Under the pieces are notes generated by a model. The model did not search any database. It had not been told where the DNA came from and saw only the letters and a list, made by a program, of their open reading frames with translations. A stretch of DNA of 64,000 nt from JACMLC01 sp963720235 (GTDB taxonomy: Bacteria > Acidobacteriota > Blastocatellia > Pyrinomonadales > Pyrinomonadaceae): contig OY970389.1 of the NCBI GenBank assembly GCA_963720235.1, positions 3,658,001 through 3,722,000 on the forward strand, given 5' to 3'. Below are positions 14,075-22,779 of the stretch, piece by piece (within the stretch, counting starts at the first letter, position 1; the number at the start of each line of letters is the position of its first letter). A program made the translations under genes and the position numbers.

Positions 14075-16861
14075 ATGTTTTCTCGAAAAGCTGTCTCCTT
14101 GCTTCTCTCTTTAATAGTTTTTGTTTCGTCTTTGTCCGTCGCCTTTGCTGCGGGCGGAACTGTGACCGGAGTTGTCACAGACCCGAAAGGCGCACTTGTC
14201 GTCGGGGCGGCTGTGACCGTCATAGACGCTTTGAGCAACCAGACCTTCACAGGCACAACCGATAAGGCCGGTCGCTACAAAATCGAAGGCGTCCCCGCAG
14301 GCACTTATACCATCGCCGTCTCTGCCACAGGCTTTAGCGAAGTGCGCAAGGAGAGCATCAAGGTTGAAGAGGACAAAGTAGCCACAGTTGATTTGAAACT
14401 GGAAGTTGCCATTATCGAAGAGACCGTCACCGTGAGCGGCGGCGGCTTGAAAGGCAACATAGATTCGACTTACCAGCAAATCAGAACTGCGGCGACCTTC
14501 GATTCTTCCGCGACAGTTAATAATCTCATACTCAAACGCGATGCCGCGACCTTTACTTTGAAGAGCGGTGAAATACATTTTCTCGCACCGGTTGAAGGCA
14601 GACGCACCGGCGCAGTCTTTATCGGTGAAGGCACGCTCACGATGACGCCTCCCGTCGAGCATGAAAAGCGCAGCCTCGCCTTGTTTATTGACAAGACCAC
14701 ACTCGAAGAAGATTTCACACACCTTGTCCTTCATTTTACAGACCAGACATTTGAAGACATCAAAGCTTCGCCCAATGCAACGCCGGGCGGCGGGCAGGCC
14801 GAGCGCGCGCGCGACCTCTACAAAGATGTGCAATCCATCCTGCGCAAAGAGCTTCGCACCAACATAGACCTGCGCAAGCTGATAGACCTTTATTCGACGG
14901 CGCAGCGTCCGGGCTTCTTTACGGCCTTCATCAATGGCCGCAAGTACAACAAGCTGGTTTACGATATGGACCCGCTCGGCAGCACGCCTATCGCGCCCGA
15001 ACAGATAGCCCTTTTAAGCTTTGGCACTTCGGACGGCGGCATCTGGGCTGCCTTCTACATGGCCGAAGAATATCGCAAAGGCACAGCCCTCAGTTCTTAC
15101 AATCGTCGCCTCTCAGACATCATTCACCACGACATAGACGGCGCGATTCGCGGCACAAAATTGACGGCGACGGACGTGATTACGATTCGCTCCAACGTCG
15201 CAGGCACGCGCGTCCTGCCCTTCGACCTCAGCCCGAACATGCGCGTCTCTCGCGTGATGGACGAGCAGGGCCGCGACCTCAATTTTATTCAGGAAGGCAA
15301 AACCGAAGACGCAGACTTTGCAGTCATCTGGCCGCAGCCGCTGCAAACCGGAAAAGACCATAAGGTGACTGTCCAGTATGGCGGCGAAGGCGTGGTCAAG
15401 GATTACGGCGGCGGCAACTTCGCGCTCGTCGCGCGCACGAACTGGTATCCGAGCAACGGCGGAACACAGTTTGGCGACCGCGCCACTTTCGATATGACCT
15501 TCCGCTATCCGAAGGGCTTCACCTTCGTCGGCGTCGGCGCGCCCGTTGGCGAAGAGACTGTGGAAGGCGACCTGAAAGTCGCCAAGTGGTCGAGCGGCAA
15601 GACGGATTTGACTGTCGCTGGATTCAACTACGGCAAGTTTAAGAAGAAAGCTGTGATGGATAAAGAGTCCAACTACGGCGTAGAGTTTTATGCCAACACG
15701 CAGCTTGCTCCAGACATACAGGAGCGCGAAGCCATGATTAAGATGGCAGAGGCCGCGAGTGGCGGGAGAAGCATCGAACAACTAACGGATGGTGAAATGC
15801 AGTCAACCGCTACGGCTTCCACCACGGGCGGCGCAGATAAAGCTCTGGCCGATACGCAGACAGCCATGCGTTTCTATAATGAGTATTTCGGCAAGCTGCC
15901 TTACACGCGACTCGCCATGACGCAGCAGCCCTTCTACTACTTCGGTCAATCGTGGCCCACGCTGGTCTATATGCCTTACACGGCTTTCATTAGCTCGACG
16001 GATCGCGTCAAGCTCTTCGGGTCGAAAGGCGGAACCGATACCTTCTGGGAATACGTCGGGCCGCACGAGGTCGCGCACCAATGGTGGGGACACATCATCG
16101 GCTGGTCGAGCTATCGTGACCAGTGGATGAGCGAAGGCTTTGCGGAGTTCTCCACTTCGATCTACGTACAAAAGGTCATCGGCATCAACAAGTTCATAGA
16201 CTTCTGGGAAGCACAGCGCAAGGAGATTGTGCAGGCCACGCCCGCAACCAAGGGGCGCAAGCCTTACACTATCGGGCCTGTCACGCAGGGCTATCGCCTG
16301 AGCAGTGGCAAGACCGGCGGCGCATATCAGATGGTCTATCCGAAGGGCGCGTACATTCTGCACATGCTCCGCATGGTGATGTACGATTCGCGCTCGAAGG
16401 GCGACCCGGAGGCGCGCTTCAAGGCGATGATGCAGGATTTCGTCAGGACTTACTATAACAAGGATGTCTCGACGGAAGATTTTAAAAGCATCGTTGACAA
16501 GCACACGACGCCCGAAGCCAATCTGGAAGAGAACGGGCGTATGGATTGGTTCTTTAATCAATGGGTTTATGGAACGGAAGTTCCGGCCTACAAGTTTGAA
16601 TATCAAGTGGGCCAATCCGGCGGCAAGGCTGTCCTCTCCGGTCGCATTACGCAGTCTGGCGTCAGCGACGACTTCCGCATGCTCGTTCCCGTCTGGGTGA
16701 GCTATGACGGCAAAGGCTGGGTGCGCCTCGGCTCGGCCACTATCCTCGGCAGCTCGTCTGTGGACTTGCCCAACATTCCACTGCCGAAAGAGCCTAAGAA
16801 GGTAGCCATCTGCGCTCTCAACGACGTGCTGGCAACGAGCATCGAGAACAATAAGCGGTAA
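14075..16861 (+). CDS. Secreted M1-type metallopeptidase with N-terminal regulatory-like domain
   Basis: 928 residues from ATG 14075, which follows TGAGGA. A signal peptide ends near residue 26 (VFVSSLSVAFAAGG). Residues ~28-115 form a carboxypeptidase-regulatory-like beta-sandwich (GTVTGVVTDPKGALVVGAAV, YKIEGVPAGTYTI). A long central beta-rich region follows. The gluzincin zinc site is HEVAHQWWGH (H664, E665, H668) and, after exactly 18 residues, E687 in MSEGFAEF, which is the M1 arrangement. The canonical GAMEN exopeptidase motif is not seen; TQQPFYYFGQSWPTLVYMPY occupies that region, so aminopeptidase activity is not assured. It is probably exported to the periplasm or cell surface. It faces the zinc-ribbon protein gene tail to tail. 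Confidence 0.88.
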   Translation: MFSRKAVSLLLSLIVFVSSLSVAFAAGGTVTGVVTDPKGALVVGAAVTVIDALSNQTFTGTTDKAGRYKIEGVPAGTYTIAVSATGFSEVRKESIKVEEDKVATVDLKLEVAIIEETVTVSGGGLKGNIDSTYQQIRTAATFDSSATVNNLILKRDAATFTLKSGEIHFLAPVEGRRTGAVFIGEGTLTMTPPVEHEKRSLALFIDKTTLEEDFTHLVLHFTDQTFEDIKASPNATPGGGQAERARDLYKDVQSILRKELRTNIDLRKLIDLYSTAQRPGFFTAFINGRKYNKLVYDMDPLGSTPIAPEQIALLSFGTSDGGIWAAFYMAEEYRKGTALSSYNRRLSDIIHHDIDGAIRGTKLTATDVITIRSNVAGTRVLPFDLSPNMRVSRVMDEQGRDLNFIQEGKTEDADFAVIWPQPLQTGKDHKVTVQYGGEGVVKDYGGGNFALVARTNWYPSNGGTQFGDRATFDMTFRYPKGFTFVGVGAPVGEETVEGDLKVAKWSSGKTDLTVAGFNYGKFKKKAVMDKESNYGVEFYANTQLAPDIQEREAMIKMAEAASGGRSIEQLTDGEMQSTATASTTGGADKALADTQTAMRFYNEYFGKLPYTRLAMTQQPFYYFGQSWPTLVYMPYTAFISSTDRVKLFGSKGGTDTFWEYVGPHEVAHQWWGHIIGWSSYRDQWMSEGFAEFSTSIYVQKVIGINKFIDFWEAQRKEIVQATPATKGRKPYTIGPVTQGYRLSSGKTGGAYQMVYPKGAYILHMLRMVMYDSRSKGDPEARFKAMMQDFVRTYYNKDVSTEDFKSIVDKHTTPEANLEENGRMDWFFNQWVYGTEVPAYKFEYQVGQSGGKAVLSGRITQSGVSDDFRMLVPVWVSYDGKGWVRLGSATILGSSSVDLPNIPLPKEPKKVAICALNDVLATSIENNKR

Positions 16862-16863
16862 GC

Positions 16864-16945
16864 AAGAAAAGTTTCCCGCAAAGACGCAAAGGAAAGCATG
16901 TAAGCTTTTCTTTGCGTCTTTGCGCCTTTGCGGGAAACTTTTCTT
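16864..16945. repeat. Palindromic element, family A, between convergent genes
   Basis: AAGAAAAGTTTCCCG (16864-16878) is the exact reverse complement of 16931-16945, and inner GCAAAGACGCAAAGG words pair too. It starts three bases after one stop codon and ends right against the stop codon of the converging gene, so it could end transcription in both directions. Confidence 0.92.
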
Positions 16946-17749
16946 TTAAATAGCGCGCACGCCGAGCGCGTCGTTAAAGTTGCGATACAACTCATTGTAA
17001 TCGCGCAGGGCGCGCTCAATCGCGCGCGGCATCTTCTCCAAATCGCAAGGGTTGACGATGAGACTCACGTTATTGATAAAGGCTGCGTGGGCATCCATCG
17101 TGCGCCCTGTGTCACTCAGTTGGACCAGAAAAAGACGGCGGCGTTCGGCAGGTCGCAGCGTGTTGACCTCGCGCATGACAAATGCCGTGCCTTGCTCTAT
17201 CGGGTCAAAATCCGCAGAGAGAATGATGATGTCTATCCGCTCATCACGCATCCGCTCAAAAGCCTGCGCTTTGTTCTCCGCGACATAGACTTGATAATCG
17301 CCCGACGCGAGCGTGCGCGCAACGGCCTCGCGCTGCGCCTCTCCGATGCAGACCAACACATGCCTCGCTTCCCATTCCAGACGCGAGCCGGGCCGCGAGC
17401 TATCCACAGCCTGCGTGCCGCGCTGCAAGAGCGTCGCCAGCATACGCAGCAACTCTTTGCTATCCGCAGACGCAGAATCTTTCTCCGCGACTGCGCCATC
17501 TACGCCAGCAGGCGCATCCGGCTTGGCTTGCGGCGCGGGCTGAGGAGTTTCGACACGCGGCGGCGCAGCAGCAACAGCGTTTTCTTGCGCGACAGGCATT
17601 GCGCTCTGCTGCTCCTGCGCGACTGCGACAGGCGGCTGCGCGTGCACAAGGCTCTGACACTTCGGGCAGCGCAAAGTAAACGGGCGCGCAGGGACTTTTT
17701 CATCATCCACTTGCAAACGCATAGAGCAATTTGTGCAGGTGATTATCAT
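16946..17749 (-). CDS. MJ0042-type zinc ribbon protein with degenerate receiver domain
   Basis: 267 residues. The N-terminus (IITCTNCSMRLQVDDEKV, then RCPKCQSLVH) is a four-cysteine MJ0042-type zinc ribbon. A long Ala/Pro/Gln linker (residues ~45-115) leads to a CheY-like domain (HVLVCIGEAQREAVARTLAS, then IDIIILSADFD). At the usual phosphoryl site the residue is Ser (IILSAD) and the conserved Lys-Pro is replaced by VNPCD, so it is probably not phosphorylated. I chose ATG 17749, two bases after the pilT stop; TTG 17758 is in frame. It follows pilT in an operon and may be an accessory of type IV pilus retraction, which is inference. Confidence 0.8.
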   Translation of the reverse strand: MIITCTNCSMRLQVDDEKVPARPFTLRCPKCQSLVHAQPPVAVAQEQQSAMPVAQENAVAAAPPRVETPQPAPQAKPDAPAGVDGAVAEKDSASADSKELLRMLATLLQRGTQAVDSSRPGSRLEWEARHVLVCIGEAQREAVARTLASGDYQVYVAENKAQAFERMRDERIDIIILSADFDPIEQGTAFVMREVNTLRPAERRRLFLVQLSDTGRTMDAHAAFINNVSLIVNPCDLEKMPRAIERALRDYNELYRNFNDALGVRAI

Positions 17750-17750
17750 A

Positions 17751-18929
17751 TTATTCAATCATGCTGAGCATGGAATCATATTGATTGTTGCTGCCGACGG
17801 TGGCCGTCTCGGCGCGTATGTAGTCCTCTGTTGAAGAGAGGCCCTTGAGTGCGAGTTGCAGGTTGTTCTGGTTGGTAGCGAAGGCCAGCCCGTCTTCGAG
17901 TGAAACGATTTTGCGTTCAATCAAATCTTTAATCACGCTATCGAAGTCCTGCATGCCGTCGAGCTTGCCGTCGCGCATGGCGTCCAGCAGAGATTTGCCG
18001 TGCGCTTCTCCCTGCTCTATGTACTCGCGCGTGCGCGGGCTGGATTTTAAAATCTCTACGGCTGCGACACGACCGCGCCCGTCCGCGCGCGGAATCAATC
18101 TTTGAGAGACAATGTAACGAAACGTCTGGGCCAGACGCGTGCGAATCACCTGCTCTTCGTTTTTCGGATAGAGACCGATGATGCGGTCAACAGTCTTGGA
18201 AGCATCAATCGTGTGCAGAGTCGAGAGCACAAGGTGGCCTGTCTCCGCAGCTTCCATAGCAATCTCTGTCGTCTCGAAATCTCGCATCTCGCCAATCAGA
18301 ATCACTTTCGGAGCCTGACGCAAAGCTGCGCGCAAGGCCAATGGAAAGTTTTCCGCATCAGTGCCTATCTCGCGCTGGTTGATGGTGGAATTTTTGTGCG
18401 TGTGCAGAAACTCAAGCGGGTCTTCGATGGTCACGACATGATAGTGCTTGGTCTCGTTGATGCGGTCTATGATGGCCGCGAGTGTGGAGCTTTTGCCAGA
18501 GCCCGTCGGGCCAGTCAAGAGCACTATGCCGTTGCGCAGCTCTGCTATGTCTGCGAGTTGCGTCGGCAGCGTGAGAGATTCTATGGTCGGGACGGTGGTG
18601 GGAATGACGCGCATGACGATGGCGTATGTGCCGCGTTGTTGAAAAATATTGACGCGAAAGCGCGTGCGCGAAGGCAAGCTGTAGCTGAGGTCTGCCGTGC
18701 CTGTGCGCGCCAACCTTTCGGCAGCATCAGAGTTGCCTTTCATCAAAGCCATCGCAATCACTTCCGTCTGATACGGCGAAAGTTTTTTGAGACCGAGCGG
18801 CTCGACGGGCGTCAGCTTGCCGTTTATCTCGACCTGCGGCGGTTGGCCGACAGAGAAATTAAGGTCGCTGATTTTGTCTGAGACGAGCAACATGCGCTCA
18901 AGAATCGGCGGTAAGTCCAGAAAGCTCAT
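17751..18929 (-). CDS. pilT: Type IV pilus retraction ATPase, PilT family
   Basis: 392-residue secretion ATPase of the PilT/PilU group. Walker A is LLTGPTGSGKSSTLAAIIDR (residues ~138-150), the Asp box is VVTIEDPLEFLH, Walker B is APKVILIGEMRDFETTEIAM, and the His box is TGHLVLSTLHTIDASKTVDR. LAQTFRYIVSQRLIPRADG and the AAVEIL segment fit PilT. The hexamer hydrolyses ATP to depolymerise the pilus and drive twitching. The extra ~40 residues at the C-terminus make it slightly longer than E. coli-type PilT. No pilin or PilB gene is in the window. Start ATG 18929. Confidence 0.92.
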   Translation of the reverse strand: MSFLDLPPILERMLLVSDKISDLNFSVGQPPQVEINGKLTPVEPLGLKKLSPYQTEVIAMALMKGNSDAAERLARTGTADLSYSLPSRTRFRVNIFQQRGTYAIVMRVIPTTVPTIESLTLPTQLADIAELRNGIVLLTGPTGSGKSSTLAAIIDRINETKHYHVVTIEDPLEFLHTHKNSTINQREIGTDAENFPLALRAALRQAPKVILIGEMRDFETTEIAMEAAETGHLVLSTLHTIDASKTVDRIIGLYPKNEEQVIRTRLAQTFRYIVSQRLIPRADGRGRVAAVEILKSSPRTREYIEQGEAHGKSLLDAMRDGKLDGMQDFDSVIKDLIERKIVSLEDGLAFATNQNNLQLALKGLSSTEDYIRAETATVGSNNQYDSMLSMIE

Positions 18930-19113
18930 GCCAGGCGAAGCTCCATTTCGGGGAAATTTATACGAGGCAAATTATTGTCGTAGGGGTTTTGAGTAGATGC
19001 TCGGCAAGCCTTTTTGGGAGTTGGCAGGCACGCCATCCGAAGACCAACTAATTGTCGCGTAAAATGTGTGCAAACGCAAGCAAATTCTGTTTGGCTCAAT
19101 GTTTACCGGAGGT

Positions 19114-19746
19114 TTAAGAGGAAACGAGAGCCAAAAGCTTCCGTGTGTGCTCTTCTATTCGTGTCGAGTCTGCCAGCAAAGCGACGACGACTGCGACAGA
19201 ATCAGCCCCGGCAGCGATTACATCCGGCGCGCTTCCATGCGTGATGCCGCCGATTGCTACGAGCGGCATCGCGCCTATCGCGCGGCGCACGCGGCGCAAA
19301 CCTTCGAGGCCGACAACAGGGTCTGGATTCTCTTTTGTTGAAGTCGGAAAGATTGGCCCAATCGCCAGATAGTCTATCGGCAGAGACACTGCGGCTGCGG
19401 CGGCCTGCTCAACATTGTGTGTGGAATAGCCTATGATGGCACGTTGGCCCAGAAGTGCGCGCGCGGCTTCCGGCGGCAAGTCGTCCTGGCCCAGATGCAC
19501 TCCATCTGCATTGAGGGCCAAAGCAATATCGGCGCGGTCGTTAATAATAATTCGCGCGCCCTTTGCACGCGCAATCCGCAGAGCCTCTAAGGCATCACTA
19601 TAAAACTCTCCTGGGCCAGCATGCTTCTCACGCAACTGTATGAGAGTTGCGCCGCCCGCAATCAACCTCTCGACCTGCTCCGCATGAGAGAGGCCGGACA
19701 AACGCGCATCCGTTATCGGATAAAGCTTCGGCAGAGCAAGAGACAT
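19114..19746 (-). CDS. thiE: Thiamine-phosphate synthase
   Basis: 210-residue TIM-barrel enzyme that joins HMP-pyrophosphate and HET-phosphate into thiamine phosphate. Motifs: LYPITDARL at the N-terminus, ATLIQLREKHAG, IIINDRADIALALNADGVHL, GQDDLPPEAAR, YLAIGPIFPTSTKENPDPVVG and VAIGGITHG. No thiamine-pyrophosphate riboswitch is seen ahead of it; the upstream gap is filled by a palindromic element. Other thiamine genes are not nearby. Confidence 0.95.
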   Translation of the reverse strand: MSLALPKLYPITDARLSGLSHAEQVERLIAGGATLIQLREKHAGPGEFYSDALEALRIARAKGARIIINDRADIALALNADGVHLGQDDLPPEAARALLGQRAIIGYSTHNVEQAAAAAVSLPIDYLAIGPIFPTSTKENPDPVVGLEGLRRVRRAIGAMPLVAIGGITHGSAPDVIAAGADSVAVVVALLADSTRIEEHTRKLLALVSS

Positions 19747-19755
19747 AAAAAATTA

Positions 19756-19822
19756 AAAATTAAAAATGTAAAATGCAAAATGAAATCAGTTTCTTAATTT
19801 TGCATTTTACATTTTTAATTTT
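19756..19822. repeat. Perfect 26-bp inverted repeat, family E (AAAATTAAAAATG words)
   Basis: 19756-19781 and 19797-19822 are exact reverse complements (arm begins AAAATTAAAAATGTAAAATG) around 15 bases. The right end overlaps the last codons and stop (19815-19817) of the WecA-like gene. Confidence 0.95.
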
Positions 19823-21410
19823 GCATTACCTTAGCTTGCGGCAGAGGATTTGAGACAGCTTGCTTTTCATCTGCGGTCAGGATGCGTTCGGCTGCGCGCG
19901 ACATCTCTTGCTGAAAGAGGCGGCACAGGTAATTGATGTCGAGCATCAGATGGTCGCTGTCCAGCCCGCGATAGAGATTGAGATAACCAAACGTGCCGTG
20001 CTCTGTCGAAAGCGGCAGCCGCAGTGTCCAGAAATGGCTTGAGCCGATAATCTCTGCGGCCTCTATATCTCCGCGCTCCCAGTCCCAGTGAATGCAACCT
20101 TCGCGCAGCTCCGCGCGACGCAAGACTTGCTCACGCTTCTCTCTCATCAACGCGCGCTCATTCCCCGAAGCATTCTCATCGCAACCGACGCGCGCAATGG
20201 CATAGACAAATTCCCCGGATTCAAGCATCAACAGCACAGACGAAAACAGTTCTTGCAACGTGTTGGCCTCGGACATCGCGCGTGTGGCGCGGCGCACATG
20301 CAGGTTATTGGCCGCGCGCAGGCGTCTATCTTTCAGGTTGCGTTTGACGCTCGCCTTGATTTCATCTATCTCGTGATAACGCAGACGCCCGACAGCTAAG
20401 ATGACAGCCACGCCGATTACAAAGAGCACGAGCCCTGTTGTCCGTCCGGTCTCGCCGACAAAGAGCATCGCCATCAGCCCGAAGAGCGCGCACGCGCCGT
20501 AGAGCACAAAGACCACGCGACGCTGAGACCAGCCACGCGCCAGCAGCATGTGATGTATGTGCTCTCGGTCGCCTTGAAAAAGTGGTCGCCCGCTCAGGAA
20601 CCTGCGCACCATCGTAAAGCCCGTGTCCACCACCGGCACGCCGAAAGCCAATAGGGGAATCATCACCGCGACCAGCGTAGAGGCCTTCTGCGTTCCTTGA
20701 ACTGCGAGTGCGGCGAGTGTGAAGCCTAGAAAGAGCGCGCCCGAATCTCCCAGAAAGATAGATGCCGGATTAAAGTTGTAGCGCAGGAAGCCTATGACAG
20801 CTCCGGCCAGCGCAATCGAGATGATTGTGACGAACGGATTATAGAGCGGCAGGCTCACGACCATCATCACAAACGCTGCAAAGAGCGCAGCTCCCGCAGC
20901 CAGCCCATCCATCCCGTCAATCAAATTAAAAGCATTGGTGATGCCGACAGTCCAGATGACAGTCAACATAAAGCTTACTGCCAGAGGCAAATCTATGACG
21001 CCGACGAAAGGCACTGAAAGAATTTCAATCCGCCCGCCGAGCACAAAGAGCAGAGAGCCTGCCATAGCCTGGACCAGAAATTTCAGTGGAGCTTTAGAGC
21101 CGCGCAGGTCGTCATAAATTCCAAAGAGAAAGACCAACGTGGCTGGCACGAGAATGGCTATAAATCTCCAACGGACGGCCCTGAGCGAATGCGTCAGCGA
21201 GTTATTAATAAAGAGCAGCGCGGAAAGCGCAATCAACGTCGCCAGAAAAATCGCCACGCCGCCCAGACGCGGCACGGACTTGCGATGCACGCGGCGGTCG
21301 TCGCGCGGCTCATCCAATAATCCGAAACGCTCGCACACGCGCCGCACAGTCGGCGTCAAGACCAGCGAAGAGGCGGCGGATAAAATAAAGATGAAGAGAT
21401 ATGTTTTCAC
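19815..21410 (-). CDS. WecA/TagO-like sugar-1-phosphate transferase with C-terminal extension
   Basis: 531 residues from GTG 21410. Residues ~1-330 are a multi-spanning undecaprenyl-phosphate glycosyl-1-phosphate transferase: FGIYDDLRG (DD motif), NAFNLIDGMDGLAAG, NPASIFLGDSGALFLGF and the HIHHMLL segment of the WecA branch. It would load the first sugar phosphate (HexNAc-1-P in known members) on the lipid carrier and so could prime the exopolysaccharide built by the 30-54 kb cluster. Residues ~350-520 form a soluble domain not usual in WecA, perhaps GAF-like (VKRNLKDRRLRAANNLHVRR, then a beta-rich stretch). The final residues KVMQN come from repeat DNA. Confidence 0.88.
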   Translation of the reverse strand: MKTYLFIFILSAASSLVLTPTVRRVCERFGLLDEPRDDRRVHRKSVPRLGGVAIFLATLIALSALLFINNSLTHSLRAVRWRFIAILVPATLVFLFGIYDDLRGSKAPLKFLVQAMAGSLLFVLGGRIEILSVPFVGVIDLPLAVSFMLTVIWTVGITNAFNLIDGMDGLAAGAALFAAFVMMVVSLPLYNPFVTIISIALAGAVIGFLRYNFNPASIFLGDSGALFLGFTLAALAVQGTQKASTLVAVMIPLLAFGVPVVDTGFTMVRRFLSGRPLFQGDREHIHHMLLARGWSQRRVVFVLYGACALFGLMAMLFVGETGRTTGLVLFVIGVAVILAVGRLRYHEIDEIKASVKRNLKDRRLRAANNLHVRRATRAMSEANTLQELFSSVLLMLESGEFVYAIARVGCDENASGNERALMREKREQVLRRAELREGCIHWDWERGDIEAAEIIGSSHFWTLRLPLSTEHGTFGYLNLYRGLDSDHLMLDINYLCRLFQQEMSRAAERILTADEKQAVSNPLPQAKVMQN

Positions 21411-21426
21411 TTCTGCGGTTAAATAC

Positions 21427-21565
21427 TAATACCAGATTGGAAAAGAAAAAGCGGCGAACTGTCCACGAAATCACACGAAACAAAACGAAAAGTTTAGTTC
21501 TTTCGTATCTTTAGTGTGTTTTCGTGGTTCGTCTGCTTCCTCTTGTTTGATTGTTACTTGGTATA
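21427..21565. repeat. Palindromic element, family D
   Basis: Ends TAATACCAGATTGGAAAAG on the left and TATACCAAGTAACAATCAAA on the opposite strand at the right, with inner CACGAAA-word arms. It is the second copy of the design at 4090. Its right end carries the last codons (Tyr-Thr-Lys) and stop of the glycosyltransferase gene at 21554. Confidence 0.85.
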
Positions 21566-22759
21566 ACCTTGCAAGACATCTGCATAAAGTTCTAATGTCC
21601 TGCGTGTCATGCCTTCCAAACTAAATTCCTTTTCGACGCGCAGCCTTCCGGCCTCTCCAAACTGCGCACGGCGCGCCGGGTCATCAAGCAAAGAGTTGAT
21701 AGCATGAGCCAGCGCGGTTGCATCAGATGGAACGACTGTCAGGCCCGTCACGCCGTCGGGCGAGACAAACGTGACGCCCGAATCCAGACTCGTGTTGACC
21801 ACAGGCACGCGGCACGCCATCGCTTCCAACTGCACGATGCCAAAGGCTTCGCTGCGCGCGATGGAAGAGAGCGCAAACACATCCGCCGCATGATAAAAGG
21901 GGCGCACATCTTTGACCTCAGTCAAGAACGTAACTCTCTCCGAAAGTCGAAGCTCTTCCGCTTCTCTCTGCAACGACGCGCGCAAAGGCCCGTCACCGAC
22001 AATCAAGAGATGCCCCTGCACATCTTTCATCGCGCGAATCAGAAACTCAAAGCCCTTGTAGTAAACCAGTCGCCCCACGCCGAGCACTATGCGCTGGCCG
22101 AACTGCTGTCTTATCAACGCCACCTGCTCAGCATCCGCCCGTCCAAACTTTTCGAGCGGAATGCCAAAGGGTATCACGCGGCACTTCTCTTTGAATTTTT
22201 TTAGAACCGCAGAGGTCTCTAAATAATTCGGACTGCCGACGATAATCGCATCCGCTTTTGAGAGCGCGTGCCTGAGAAAGGGCCAGAACCCCTGGGCCAG
22301 AAACTTTTGGCGGATGATGTCGCTGTGATAAGTGAAAACGAGTCTGCCACGATGCCCGCTTGCCAGATAAGATAGAATCGCCGTCGGATTCGGCAAGTGC
22401 ATGTGCACAAGGTCGGCCTTTGCTTCGCGTATGATGCGCGTCATCGCGGGGCAGACCGGCGCGGCGGAGAAATTAAGCATTGTTCCGACCCGCGTTACCT
22501 TCACGCCGCCGATGATTTCTCGCAGAGTCCGCCGCTCATCGCTGGCGACGACGACTTCCACATCAACGACCCTTTGCAATTCTTCGCAGAGCCATTGCAC
22601 ATGCGTTTCCATCCCGCCCATGTGCGGCGGGTAATACTTGCCTACATGCAGCACGCGCTTGTGGGCCAGAGATTCAAGCCATGCTGGCTCAGACGCCATG
22701 CTCGCGGTTTCTGCTTCGGAGCTTTGAAGGCTTACAGTTGAATCAAGAAGACTACTCAT
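21554..22759 (-). CDS. Family-4-type glycosyltransferase
   Basis: GT-B glycosyltransferase of about 401 residues from ATG 22759. The acceptor half opens KRVLHVGKYYPPHMGGMETH and contains HMHLPNPTAILSYL. The donor half has VLGVGRLVYYKGFEFLIRAM and the EX7E motif in RSEAFGIVQLEAMACR. It would transfer a nucleotide-linked hexose to a growing glycan. The frame stays open upstream into the quinone reductase gene, but that stretch is antisense-like and was excluded. The neighbour downstream is the WecA-like gene, so it may add an early sugar after priming. Confidence 0.88.
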   Translation of the reverse strand: MSSLLDSTVSLQSSEAETASMASEPAWLESLAHKRVLHVGKYYPPHMGGMETHVQWLCEELQRVVDVEVVVASDERRTLREIIGGVKVTRVGTMLNFSAAPVCPAMTRIIREAKADLVHMHLPNPTAILSYLASGHRGRLVFTYHSDIIRQKFLAQGFWPFLRHALSKADAIIVGSPNYLETSAVLKKFKEKCRVIPFGIPLEKFGRADAEQVALIRQQFGQRIVLGVGRLVYYKGFEFLIRAMKDVQGHLLIVGDGPLRASLQREAEELRLSERVTFLTEVKDVRPFYHAADVFALSSIARSEAFGIVQLEAMACRVPVVNTSLDSGVTFVSPDGVTGLTVVPSDATALAHAINSLLDDPARRAQFGEAGRLRVEKEFSLEGMTRRTLELYADVLQGYTK

Positions 22760-22779
22760 CAGAACATCTACTTTATCAT

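Noticed and set aside
14111..16615. Long minus-strand ORFs within the M1-type peptidase gene
   Set aside because: They are shadows of the peptidase frame, which has signal peptide and zinc site.
16928..17767. 279-codon plus-strand ORF opposite the zinc-ribbon/receiver gene
   Set aside because: The minus-strand product has a clear four-cysteine ribbon; the antisense product is unstructured and Arg-rich.
18102..18881. 259-codon plus-strand ORF opposite pilT
   Set aside because: PilT motifs are fully conserved on the other strand.
19747..19814. Thiamine-pyrophosphate riboswitch ahead of thiE
   Set aside because: The gap is an AT-rich inverted repeat without the conserved riboswitch segments.
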